Below, in pieces: positions 30,004 to 38,400 of a stretch of DNA of 64,000 nt. The translations under genes were made by a program, and so were the position numbers. Each line of letters begins with the position of its first letter. The first letter of the stretch is position 1. The notes below the pieces were generated by a model. That model was not told where the DNA came from. It was given only the letters and a program-made list of their open reading frames with translations, and searched no databases. The DNA is from Candidatus Eisenbergiella merdigallinarum (GTDB taxonomy: Bacteria > Bacillota > Clostridia > Lachnospirales > Lachnospiraceae): assembly GCA_019119355.1 (NCBI GenBank), contig DWXE01000016.1, positions 1-64,000 on the forward strand, written 5' to 3'.

Positions 30004-31410
30004 GTGGCAATTTCAAGCCTGCTGCCGCGAAAAGCGATGCCCAGCCGGTCACGGGCGCAGTCTTTAAAGGACCGGCACGATTACGACCAGAATCCAGAGA
30101 AAACCGAAGGCGGCTGGCTTGTGTCCTCCTATCAATGCACACCGGAAACTGCCGCACAGGAATTTGAAATCAGCAAGCAGCTTTACTACCAGCTTATCGG
30201 GCGCAGCCAGCCTAAGCGCCGGGATGTGATTATGTACCGGATTATCCAATCCTTTAAACCGGGAGAAATTTCCCCTGAAGAAGCCAATCAGATCGGCTAT
30301 GAACTGGCGATGAAATTTACCGGCGGCCGGCACGCTTTCGTGGTATCCACCCATACGGATAAGGCGCACATCCATTCCCACATCGAATTTAACAGCACCA
30401 ATTTGGACTGCGACGGGAAGTTTGAGAACGTCAAAGATTCCGCGTTTGTTTTACGGCGGCTCAACGACGAGCTGTGCGCGGCTCACGGCCTTTCCGTAAT
30501 CAAAAACCCGAAAAAGCGGGCAAAGCTGCCCGGCGAGGCGGCGGCTGTCAAATATGGTGTGAGCTTTAAAGAACGGCTGCGCCAGGTGATAGAGCGGGTG
30601 CTGCCGGACTGCAAAAGCTATGAGGACTTCCTGGCGCGGATGCGGGCTGAAGGGTATGAAATCAAGGAAGGCAAAAACCTGAGCTTTCGCGCTCCCGGAC
30701 AGGAGTATTTCACACGCTCCAAACGCCTGGGGGACGATTATACCAAAGAGGCGCTGATGGAACGCAGCGGCGGTACGCGCGGGCGTATGCCGGCCAAAAA
30801 GACAGCAGATTTTGCAAGGCGTGGAAGCGTCAATCTGCTCATTGATATTCAGAAAAAGATGGAGGCCGGGAAAGGCAAGGGCTATGAGCGGTGGGCTAAA
30901 ATTTTCAATCTGAAGGAGGCGGCTAAAACCCTGAATTTCCTGGTAGACAATGGCCTGACCGACTATGACGGCCTGCTGGAGCGCACCGAAGAAATCCGGG
31001 TGAAATTTGAGGAAACCTCCGCCCGGATGAAGCAGCTTGAGGGCCGGATGGCGCAAACGGCGCAGATGAAAACTCACATCATCAACTATTCCAAAACCCG
31101 TGAGGTTTACGCCGCCTACAAAAAGGCCCGGAACAAAGGAAAGTTCCGGGCCGAACACAGGGCAGAAATCGAAAAGCACGAAGCTGCTAAGAGGGCTTTT
31201 GACGCACTGGGCGGCAAGGCCATTCCCAAAGTGGCGCAGCTTACCGAGGAATATGGCCGGCTGCTGGAAGAAAAACAGGACCGGTATGAGGAGTACCGGG
31301 CTTTGAAAAAAGAAATGCTGGAATACCAGACCATCCGGCAGAATGTGGACCGGATATTGGAAATGCCGGAGCCGGAAAAGGTGCGGGATAAGGAACAGCA
31401 GACGCGATAA
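30004..31410 (+). CDS. MOBP-type relaxase
   Basis: 468 residues starting at GTG 30004 after GAAGGAGG. The metal-binding motif is clear in THTDKAHIHSHIEFNSTN (about 116-133), with the family's RIIQSFKPGEISPEEANQIG (about 78-97) before it. The C-terminal half is a long helical and coiled region (about 300-460). The protein nicks oriT, stays covalently on the 5' end and pilots the strand into the recipient. The neighbouring MobC and Toprim genes support the role. A bidirectional terminator follows. The family is inferred from motifs; the nucleophilic tyrosine was not assigned. Confidence 0.92.
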   Translation: MAISSLLPRKAMPSRSRAQSLKDRHDYDQNPEKTEGGWLVSSYQCTPETAAQEFEISKQLYYQLIGRSQPKRRDVIMYRIIQSFKPGEISPEEANQIGYELAMKFTGGRHAFVVSTHTDKAHIHSHIEFNSTNLDCDGKFENVKDSAFVLRRLNDELCAAHGLSVIKNPKKRAKLPGEAAAVKYGVSFKERLRQVIERVLPDCKSYEDFLARMRAEGYEIKEGKNLSFRAPGQEYFTRSKRLGDDYTKEALMERSGGTRGRMPAKKTADFARRGSVNLLIDIQKKMEAGKGKGYERWAKIFNLKEAAKTLNFLVDNGLTDYDGLLERTEEIRVKFEETSARMKQLEGRMAQTAQMKTHIINYSKTREVYAAYKKARNKGKFRAEHRAEIEKHEAAKRAFDALGGKAIPKVAQLTEEYGRLLEEKQDRYEEYRALKKEMLEYQTIRQNVDRILEMPEPEKVRDKEQQTR

Positions 31411-31411
31411 A

Positions 31412-31458
31412 AAAGGAGGCTGAAACGGCGGTGAGGTCGTTTCAGCCTCCTTCTTTTT
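31412..31458. terminator. Bidirectional terminator between relaxase and toxin genes
   Basis: GGAGGCTGAAACG (31415-31427) pairs with CGTTTCAGCCTCC (31438-31450). A-run on the left and T-run on the right let it stop both the relaxase transcript and the convergent toxin transcript. Confidence 0.9.
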
Positions 31459-31479
31459 TGTTTATGTAGTATGCCGCCT

Positions 31480-32001
31480 TTACTTTTCCTCTGAAAATTT
31501 TTCTTTTGCATAGGCCACACATAAAGTTTCGTCCAAAGCAAAGTTGCAGCAGCGGCTGGCAAGTGTATTCCACGCCCTTCCATCCACGACCAGGCGGTAG
31601 AGCTTTTCCGCCTGATTTAAAATCGTGTCCCGGTGGGAATTGCACCACGAAAGCTGATTGGACAACAGGTTCTTATAGGCAATATCCTGCGGGGAATCTG
31701 TTTCAAAAATTTTCATTTCAACCTTTGTCAGACTGCCCGGATGGACGGGAATCATATTATTGAAGTTGATGGCTCCCCATTCTCCGCCGTTGATTTTAAG
31801 GAAATCAACCTGGTTTTTCATATGCAGATGTTTGGGTTTAGGGGAAGTCAGCGGCGCATAGTAGTGGACATTATGAACAGAAAATACAATACCGACAAAG
31901 GGCCGGATGGATTTTCGCTCCATCGTATAGGGCACACAGGGATCGCTTTCTCTTAAATAATCGCAATACGCAGCGTCCACCATATAAAATGAAAAATTCA
32001 T
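31480..32001 (-). CDS. toxN: Type III toxin of the ToxN/AbiQ family
   Basis: 173 residues, starting at ATG 32001 with GGAGG about 7 bases before. A longer reading frame reaches 32100 but that part is the antitoxin RNA repeats. Family marks are RPFVGIVFSVHNVHYYAPLT, SPKPKHLHMKNQVDFLKIN and WGAINFNNMIPV. These are sequence-specific endoribonucleases held inactive by a repeat RNA and act in element stability or phage abortive infection. Upstream on the same strand lie a promoter, RNA repeats and a terminator, the classic order of the system. It is convergent with the relaxase. Confidence 0.9.
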   Translation of the reverse strand: MNFSFYMVDAAYCDYLRESDPCVPYTMERKSIRPFVGIVFSVHNVHYYAPLTSPKPKHLHMKNQVDFLKINGGEWGAINFNNMIPVHPGSLTKVEMKIFETDSPQDIAYKNLLSNQLSWCNSHRDTILNQAEKLYRLVVDGRAWNTLASRCCNFALDETLCVAYAKEKFSEEK

Positions 32002-32020
32002 AACTGACCTCCAAAACAAT

Positions 32021-32048
32021 AGGGGCTGAATCTTGCGATCCAGCCCCT
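32021..32048 (-). terminator. Leaky terminator between antitoxin RNA and toxin gene
   Basis: On the minus strand CAGGGGCTGG... pairs with ...CAGCCCCT (32041-32048 with 32021-32028), followed by ATTGTTTTGG. In ToxIN-type modules such a terminator limits toxin mRNA and keeps antitoxin in excess. Confidence 0.82.
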
Positions 32049-32049
32049 G

Positions 32050-32143
32050 CTTTTTTAACTCCCACTTACTGGTAGGGTACACCGCTTTTTTAGCTCCCAC
32101 TTACCGGCAGGGTACTCCGCTTTTTTGAGTATCGCTACTCTTT
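32050..32143 (-). ncRNA. Type III antitoxin RNA with two 35-nt tandem repeats
   Basis: Two direct repeats of 35 nt lie at 32085-32119 and 32050-32084. In minus-strand order each starts CGG(A/T)GTACCCT, contains GGTAAGTGGGAG and ends in AAAAAAG. A leading GAGTA-GCGA-TACTC hairpin and another AAAAAAG (about 32120-32133) precede them. The repeats differ at about 5 positions. Size and A-rich ends match antitoxin RNAs of ToxN/AbiQ systems, where the toxin cuts the RNA into single pseudoknots. The 5' end is set about 7 bases after the -10 box. Confidence 0.85.
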
Positions 32144-32149
32144 ATCATT

Positions 32150-32178
32150 ATTATACGCGAAGCCCAAAAATATGTCAA
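32150..32178 (-). promoter_or_regulatory. Consensus promoter of the type III toxin-antitoxin module
   Basis: On the minus strand a perfect TTGACA (32173-32178) and a perfect TATAAT (32150-32155) are separated by 17 bases. It drives the antitoxin repeats and, by readthrough, the toxin. Confidence 0.93.
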
Positions 32179-32279
32179 TCCCCTTGAAAAAATCTGCCCT
32201 GGAATCCAGAGCAGACCGAGCCTTTTCTTTCGGCCTTACGGCCTACGCCGGTTTGAGGTTTCACTGCACAGCTCCTCCT

Positions 32280-32620
32280 GAAAGCTCCGTAAAACAATGC
32301 GTACTGGCGCACTCTTTTACGTCAACGCTTTGACAGGCACACATCGTTGCCCGCTGGTATCTTTATCATAGGACAAGGCGGCGGCCTTTGTCAATTCCTT
32401 TGCGGCGGCAGCCGCAGTTTTCCGCACAAAATGCTGCGGGAAACTGGCGACCAAAGGGAGCAAAACCACAAGCCCCGCTTGTGGCCCAGCCACGCCGAAA
32501 GGCGTGTTCGCCAGAAGCGCAAGCGCCCTGGCCGGGGTTTGGGGCGGTCCCCAACCAGCGTATTGGAATATCCGAAAAGGATATTCCAATACATTGCTGG
32601 CCTATGTTAAGCGAAAAATG
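32280..32620. other. Hairpin-rich intergenic region, candidate oriT
   Basis: No gene is found here. Features in order: CGTAAAA (32288-32294) with TTTTACG (32315-32321), whose minus strand loop carries AGTGCGCCAGTACGC; CACGCC-GAAA-GGCGTG near 32490-32505; GGTTTGGGG/CCCCAACC near 32537-32555; and a 14-bp perfect inverted repeat at 32560-32592. The AGTGCGCC string resembles nic regions of IncQ/Gram-positive relaxase systems. The place, about 1 kb after the relaxase, fits an oriT, but this is inference. Confidence 0.4.
32560..32592. repeat. Perfect 14-bp inverted repeat
   Basis: GTATTGGAATATCC (32560-32573) and GGATATTCCAATAC (32579-32592) flank a GAAAA loop. No T-run follows, so it is not a standard terminator. 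It could be a protein-binding or oriT hairpin. Confidence 0.85.
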
Positions 32621-32644
32621 ACTGCCTTCCGGAAATCAGCCTGT

Positions 32645-32673
32645 GTTGCACATATTGGGAAAATTCAGTATAA
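32645..32673 (+). promoter_or_regulatory. Promoter of the LytTR response regulator
   Basis: TTGCAC (32645-32650) and TATAAT (32668-32673) with a 17-base spacer, 33 bases before the ATG. A ribosome site GAGGTGAAGAA follows. Confidence 0.82.
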
Positions 32674-32706
32674 TAAAAGCAGACTACGAAGAAACGAGGT
32701 GAAGAA

Positions 32707-33432
32707 ATGGCTCCTTATCGTCTGGCTGTCTGCGAAGATGATCCAGTAGAGGGAAAGCAACTGATAAAAACGTGCGACACCTTATTGTCCGACAGACAAA
32801 TTCCCCACACACTCTGCCTGTTTGAAAATGCCGATTCGCTGGCAAAAGCGCTGGAACAAAATAGCGACGCCTTTGACCTTCTGCTTTTGGACATTCAGAT
32901 GGAGGGACAGAGCGGGATGGCCCTTGCCAAAGAGCTGTACCGCCGTCAGTTTCCGGGACGGTTTCTTTTTATCACCGGCTATGCGGAATATGCCCTGGAG
33001 GGATATGAGGTCCACCCCATTCACTATCTGCTCAAGCCGGTAGAACCGTCACAGCTGGAGGACGTGCTGCTGCGGGACTGGGAGGAACATCACAGGGTCA
33101 AAAACCTGCTTCTGCGCTCCGGCGGCAAAACGCTGTCCCTGCCGGTGGCCGACATCCGCTATATGGAGAGCCGCAATCACACGCTGACCGTCCGTACAGC
33201 AAAAGCGGAATACAATCTTCCCCTATCCCTTTCAGAAGCGGAAAATCTTGCGCCGCCCGGCGTTTTCTACCGCTGCCACAACAGCTTTCTGGTCAATATC
33301 CGCCAGGTGGAGGAAATCGAGCGCACCTCGCTGCGGCTGCGGGACGGCACACAGCTTCCTATGGGGCGGCGGTATTACCAATCGTTTCAGACGGCGTTCA
33401 TCCATTTTATCAATCAGAATATACAGACGTAA
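32707..33432 (+). CDS. LytTR-family response regulator
   Basis: 241 residues. The receiver domain has the acidic pair in AVCEDDP (about 7-13), the phospho-acceptor aspartate in LLLLDIQMEG (Asp about 61) and the conserved lysine in YLLKPVEPSQL (about 109). The LytTR DNA-binding domain has LPVADIRYMESRNHTLTVRT and VFYRCHNSFLVNI. Such proteins bind paired direct repeats and usually activate peptide, bacteriocin or surface genes. The partner kinase is convergent, just downstream. A likely target is the promoter at 35209-35270. Confidence 0.93.
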   Translation: MAPYRLAVCEDDPVEGKQLIKTCDTLLSDRQIPHTLCLFENADSLAKALEQNSDAFDLLLLDIQMEGQSGMALAKELYRRQFPGRFLFITGYAEYALEGYEVHPIHYLLKPVEPSQLEDVLLRDWEEHHRVKNLLLRSGGKTLSLPVADIRYMESRNHTLTVRTAKAEYNLPLSLSEAENLAPPGVFYRCHNSFLVNIRQVEEIERTSLRLRDGTQLPMGRRYYQSFQTAFIHFINQNIQT

Positions 33433-33469
33433 AACAGCGGAAGGGTCCTGCGAACCTTTCCGCTGTTTT
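33431..33469. terminator. Bidirectional terminator between response regulator and kinase
   Basis: AAAACAGCGGAA (33431-33442) pairs with TTCCGCTGTTTT (33458-33469). The A-rich left arm and T-rich right arm allow it to end both convergent transcripts. Confidence 0.9.
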
Positions 33470-33472
33470 GCT

Positions 33473-35137
33473 TTATGCTTTCTTTTCTTCCGGCAGTTTG
33501 AGCGCGGTCTGAACGGTAAAGACCGTATCCGTATAGCTCACATCCAGAATGCTTTTATATTTTTCTGCGATGTTTTCCATCAGGATCAGGCCGAACCCAT
33601 GAGATTCCGGCTCCGCCTTTGTGGTGCGCAGTTTGCCGTTCTGGTCTGTGGACAGCCTGCCGTTATAAGAGTTTTCGCAAAAGACGGCCAGGAATCCGTT
33701 TCGGATGGAGGTGCGCAGCCGGATAAAGCGTTTTTCACTTTCCGCCTGCTTTGCCCCCTCCAGCGCATTGTCCAGCAGGTTCATAAACAGCGTACACAGA
33801 TCCTCATCCGGGATCGGAAGCGCACGGGGAAGCATAGCCGAAGCCTCAAAACGGATACCGGCATTTTCTGCCCGCTCCGCTGCGTTTTGCAGGATGGCAT
33901 TGACTGCGAAATGCTCTGTAAAGCGTACCTGCGCCGCCTGCCGGTTTTGGCCTGTCCATTCTGTCAGCAGGCGTCCGATCCCCCCCCAATCCCTGTTTTC
34001 ATACATCGCGTTCAGTGCGGTAAGCCGGTGGGCATACTCGTGGCGAAGCTGCGCGCCTTCCCGCATTTTCCTCTCCAAAATGCGGTAGTTTTCCATCGCC
34101 ATTTCATTTTTCAGTTCCAGCGTGCGGGCTTCGGTTTTCACACGGATAAGGCCGCGCACCGTATCCCATGCGGAAAGCAGGACGCAGCCCCCCACCAGCC
34201 AGACGGTGAGCCAATACAACAGGCGGTCATAGTAGCCGGTCTGAATAAGAGCTGCTAAGGATCTTGCCAGGTAACCGGCCAAATATCCGTCCTGCGCGGC
34301 GGAAACCACCACGCAGACAGCCAGCGCGCCCAAGCTCCACAGGGTCAGGGAAATGAGCGCCCGCAAAAAATCCCGGCTGCGGTGCAGGCACAGGTACAAA
34401 ATCAGCGCCAGCGCGGACAGGATGGGGATGCCCCGCCAGGTGAAAAGCGAAAGCCAGGATTCCGGGAAAAAGTAGCTCCCATACCCGACGGCGATGGGAT
34501 AAAGCGTCAGCCCCGCGCAGGCCAGCACCAGAAGCAGGAGCCGCCAGTCTGTTTTGCGGTTCAGGATGCTGAACAGAAACAGGCCCCAGACCAGTGCCAG
34601 CGACAGCGCCATCGCGCCGGCAGGGAACCCGTAGTAGTTGGCGTATGCGATACTGCCCTTTGCGTCTGCTGGATCTTCCGAGGTCCGCAGCAGCGGCGGG
34701 AACAGGCTGAGCGGCGTGACAAGCGGCTGCACCTCCATCGTGAGCGCCCCGGCTTTCCCCGCCGGCAAGGGCACCGTCACCTGTGCCAGATTCGCGGTGT
34801 TTTCCATCAGGACCGAGGAGGACGCATAAAGCTCCTGTCCATTCAGCGACACCGAAAGTCTGGCCCCGCTGACTTCAAAAATCAGAAAGGTTCCCGGCCC
34901 TGCCCGTTCCGGGAGCGTTGTCGTAAAGCGAAAATATTCCCCATCTGCCAGCTCAGGTTCTCCGCTTAATACGTCAAAGGGCTGTTCTGTTCCATCCGGG
35001 GAGACAATCGACGCAGTTTCCCATTCCAGATAAGACAGATTCCCTTCCACAACCGTAAATGGATGGAGGAAGGCAAGCAGGCCCACACATACAAGCAGAA
35101 AAGCTGAGGCGAGACAGAAATACATTGTTTTCTTCAT
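33473..35137 (-). CDS. Membrane sensor histidine kinase (GHKL, AgrC/7TM-like)
   Basis: 554 residues. One N-terminal membrane helix (about 7-24) is followed by an extracytoplasmic beta-rich domain (about 30-165) and then six or seven membrane helices (about 170-335). The cytoplasmic part has the H-box LRHEYAHRLTALN (His about 367), N-box FMNLLDNALEGA (about 450) and G-box HGFGLILMENIAEKYKS (about 514). The layout fits 7TM-sensor kinases paired with LytTR regulators. AAAGGAGG lies about 8 bases before ATG 35137. The signal it senses is unknown; the outer domain suggests a carbohydrate or small ligand. Confidence 0.9.
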   Translation of the reverse strand: MKKTMYFCLASAFLLVCVGLLAFLHPFTVVEGNLSYLEWETASIVSPDGTEQPFDVLSGEPELADGEYFRFTTTLPERAGPGTFLIFEVSGARLSVSLNGQELYASSSVLMENTANLAQVTVPLPAGKAGALTMEVQPLVTPLSLFPPLLRTSEDPADAKGSIAYANYYGFPAGAMALSLALVWGLFLFSILNRKTDWRLLLLVLACAGLTLYPIAVGYGSYFFPESWLSLFTWRGIPILSALALILYLCLHRSRDFLRALISLTLWSLGALAVCVVVSAAQDGYLAGYLARSLAALIQTGYYDRLLYWLTVWLVGGCVLLSAWDTVRGLIRVKTEARTLELKNEMAMENYRILERKMREGAQLRHEYAHRLTALNAMYENRDWGGIGRLLTEWTGQNRQAAQVRFTEHFAVNAILQNAAERAENAGIRFEASAMLPRALPIPDEDLCTLFMNLLDNALEGAKQAESEKRFIRLRTSIRNGFLAVFCENSYNGRLSTDQNGKLRTTKAEPESHGFGLILMENIAEKYKSILDVSYTDTVFTVQTALKLPEEKKA

Positions 35138-35208
35138 TTCCTGCGCCTCCTTTTTCTTTCATTGTAATCGAAAGCCAGCCCGGATACAAGCGGACCCATC
35201 AGTTTCTG

Positions 35209-35270
35209 CGTAAACGGTTGAGTTTGGAACGTAAACGACACACCCGCAATTCGAGGATACATGGTATAAT
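35209..35270 (+). promoter_or_regulatory. Candidate LytTR-controlled promoter of the surface protein
   Basis: CGTAAACG occurs at 35209-35216 and 35230-35237, exactly 21 bp apart (two helical turns). A TATAAT lies at 35265-35270, but the -35 position (35242-35247, ACCCGC) is poor. Paired direct repeats with 12-13-base spacers upstream of a promoter lacking a good -35 are the usual sites for LytTR activators. The kinase gene diverges from the same region. Confidence 0.68.
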
Positions 35271-35324
35271 AAAATCGGACAAAAAAATAGAGCGGATTCA
35301 GCGATACAGATAACAGAGTGAATC

Positions 35325-35371
35325 AGGACAAGGGGGTACCCCCTTGTCCTGTTGGGATACATCCCAACAGG
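35325..35371. repeat. Two overlapping perfect palindromes in the 5' leader of the surface gene
   Basis: First: AGGACAAGGGGGT (35325-35337) followed directly by its reverse complement to 35350. Second: CCTGTTGGGAT (35348-35358), AC, then its complement to 35371. They share CCT. No T-run follows. As RNA they would be two very stable hairpins before the ribosome site at 35401. They might control translation or be remains of a mobile sequence. Confidence 0.85.
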
Positions 35372-35417
35372 AATAAATCGCCTGACCGCTTTTTGGAATG
35401 AAGGAGGAACTATTGGA

Positions 35418-38400
35418 ATGGCGCAACATCGAACCAGAAGGTGGGCGGCGCTTTTTCTGAGTGCTGCACTTACTTTGAGCCAGATCGCCCCTGTTGCTTA
35501 TGCGCAGGCCCCTGGAACGGGCCTGTGCGAACACCACCCGCAGCATACGGCGGCGTGCGGCTACACCGAGGGCAGCGAGGAAACGCCCTGTAACCACGAA
35601 CACACCGAGGACTGCTATACCCTTGTGACCGAGTGCGTCCACGAACACGGCCCGGAGTGCTACCCGGCGGAGGACGTGTCCGGCAACACGGCTACCCCGT
35701 CCGACGCGGAGGAACAGGAGCCGACGGCCTGCACCCATGTGTGCAGCGAGGAAAGCGGCTGTATCACAAAAGTTTTAGACTGCCAGCACGAACACGACGA
35801 GGCTTGCGGCTATACCCCGGCCACCGAGGGGACGCCCTGCACCTATGTCTGCGAGATTTGCAATCCCCAGGACAGCGGCGAGACAGAGGAAGCCGGGCCG
35901 GAGGCCGCGTGTATCTGCACAGAGCCTTGCACCGAGGATAACATCAACGAGGACTGCCCCGTGTGCGGGGCCGAGGGCGCGGATTTGGCCTTGTGCGAGG
36001 GCGAACCGGCGCAGGAGGAAGGCGCAGAGCAGTATTTCACCATCACCGGCTTTGAGGAACTGCCGGAGGCGGTGCGGGAGCAGTCTGTCACCACCGGCAC
36101 GACGCCGGAGGCACTGGACCTGCCGGAGACGCTGGCGGCTTCTGGCTATGCGGGAACCCAGGACAGCGGCGAAGCCGAAGCGATTACCATTGAGGGCGTG
36201 ACGTGGACAGCCCAGCCGGACTACGACCCGGCCGCTCCCGACGAGTACCGCTTCACCCCGGAACTCCCGGAGGGGTACGCGCTGGCAGAGGGCCTGGAGC
36301 TCCCCGTTATCGTGGTGACGGTGCTTGCGGCGGATCATGCCCTTGCCCCGCTGGCGGAGGTAGAGGAACAGTTTGAAAACGTTACCCCCGGCGCAACCTA
36401 TTGGTTTGACCTGTCCGGGGAGGGCATCCCCGGCACGGTGAACACCGAAAATAGTCAGGGTGCGGTTTCCGTACCAGATACCACCCTCACCTGGGTGCCC
36501 TTTACCTACGCCGGGACGATCAACGCCTATAAATTAGAAAGCGCACAGGCTACTACGGAGGATTATGCAAAGGAAAATACCTACGACCACAGCCTGTTTA
36601 TCTCGGACTATGCTGTGACCCATACCGTGAGCTGGGATGATTTGAACGGCAAAAACATGATTTTCGGCAAGGATTACCAAAGCGGCGGCGTGGGCTACAC
36701 TCTCCGCGCCCCCTCTGCGGGGAGCAGCTTTACTGGCTCTGGTGACAGTGAGCGCGGCACTCCGGAAAACAATGAGTGGGACGTGATTTTAAACAAAGAC
36801 AGCAGCTATATCAAAAGCTGGTCAGGTATGTTTTCCTGGGGACAGGACACATACGCTACTTATGCGTCGTACCGTGCGCGCCGTGGGTACGGCTCGGCCC
36901 GCCACTGGGGTTGGGGCAGCTCGTCCGTTCGGTACGCGCCCCTCGGTTTCCGCCCCGTGCTTGAAATCCTGAACGCTGACTCTCTGACCTCTGACGGCCT
37001 CAGCGTGGTAGCGGTTGATCTGAACGGCGGAAAGATCGGCACCACGGAGGGCTCCGTGAATGTTGTTGTGAAATCCGGCGAGAGCTTCACCGCCCCCAGC
37101 GGTGAGGGGCTGACTGCTCCCGTAGATGGCGCGGAGTTTATGGGCTGGAAAGCTGATGATAATACGGTCTATGAGGCGGGGGCTTCCGTCCCATCCACTG
37201 TCACCACTTTAACCGCACAATGGACCTCGCCGGAGAGCACCCCGGCGATCACCATTGATTACACAAACGAAATGCTCACAGGCTTTGAGAACGGTGCAAG
37301 CTATACCCTTAACGGCGAGCCGGTATCTCCGGGAGCAGACGGCACCCTTGCGATTGACAGCTCCTGGTTTGGGAAAAGCCTTTCCATTGTAAAAAAAGGT
37401 GACGGCTCCACCACATCGGACAGTGCGCCGCAAACCCTCTCGATCCCGACCAGACCTGCGGCTCCCGCCGGGCTGACAGCGCATAAGACCAGTTCCGGGA
37501 CAGCCGATGACGGGAAGATCACGGGCCTTGACAGCGCAAAAACTTATCAATATTCTACGGACGGCACGAACTGGACAGGCGTACCCGCTGGAAGCACAGA
37601 AATTGCCAATCTTGCGGCGGACACCTATCAGGTGCGGTTTGCGGCAGTAGAAAATTCCAGCTTTGCCAGTCCCTCTGTGACGCTTACTGTTCAGGAGTCC
37701 ACGACGCCAGTTGTCCCCGGAAATACGGTGCGGTACATTGTAGAACATTATGTTGACAATGGAACTGGCTACACTCTAAAGGAAACAGAACACCCCGCCG
37801 GAGAGATCGGGGAAACGGTAACGGCTGTCCCGAAAGCCTATACAGGCTATACCTACAATGCGGAGAAATCTACGGTAAGCGGGGAACTGAAAGAGATCAA
37901 GAGCGAGAGCGATATTTTGACCTTGAAACTCTACTATGATTTGACTGTATTTACTGTGACCATGGAAAGCGATGAAAACGGCTCCGCGTCTGCGTCCCCG
38001 GCTTCTGCCACGATGGGAACAGAAGTCAAACTGACCGCTGAACCCAATGCGGGCTATCATTTTGAACGGTGGGAGGTTGTTTCCGGCAACGTCAAGATCG
38101 AAAACAATTCCTTTACTATGCCCGCCGAAAACGTGACCGTCAAAGCCATTTTCGACCGCGATTCCAGCGGCGGAGGCTCCTCTGGTGGCAGTTCCTCCGG
38201 CGGCGGCTCTTCTTCCGGCGGCGGTTCCTCCAGCAGTGGCTCCTCCGGCAGCAGTTCGTCCAGTGATGACAGCGATTCCGCCATCATTGACCGCCCGGAC
38301 CAGAATGACCCCACGACCCCGACCACTGCAAAGGCAGAACAGGTAAAGGCAGACAGCAAAGGAACTGTCGTGATTACAAGCACACTGGTATCAAATGGTA

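Noticed and set aside
32050-32133. Short direct repeats considered as a CRISPR array
   Set aside because: The units are contiguous without spacers, only two complete copies, and lie between a promoter and a ToxN-family gene, so they are an antitoxin RNA.
32317-32589. Short overlapping frames in the intergenic region before the response regulator
   Set aside because: No ribosome sites, no family pattern, and the region is dominated by inverted repeats.
33248-34258. A 336-residue plus-strand frame opposite the histidine kinase
   Set aside because: It spans a bidirectional terminator and lies opposite kinase motifs; no credible start or domain.
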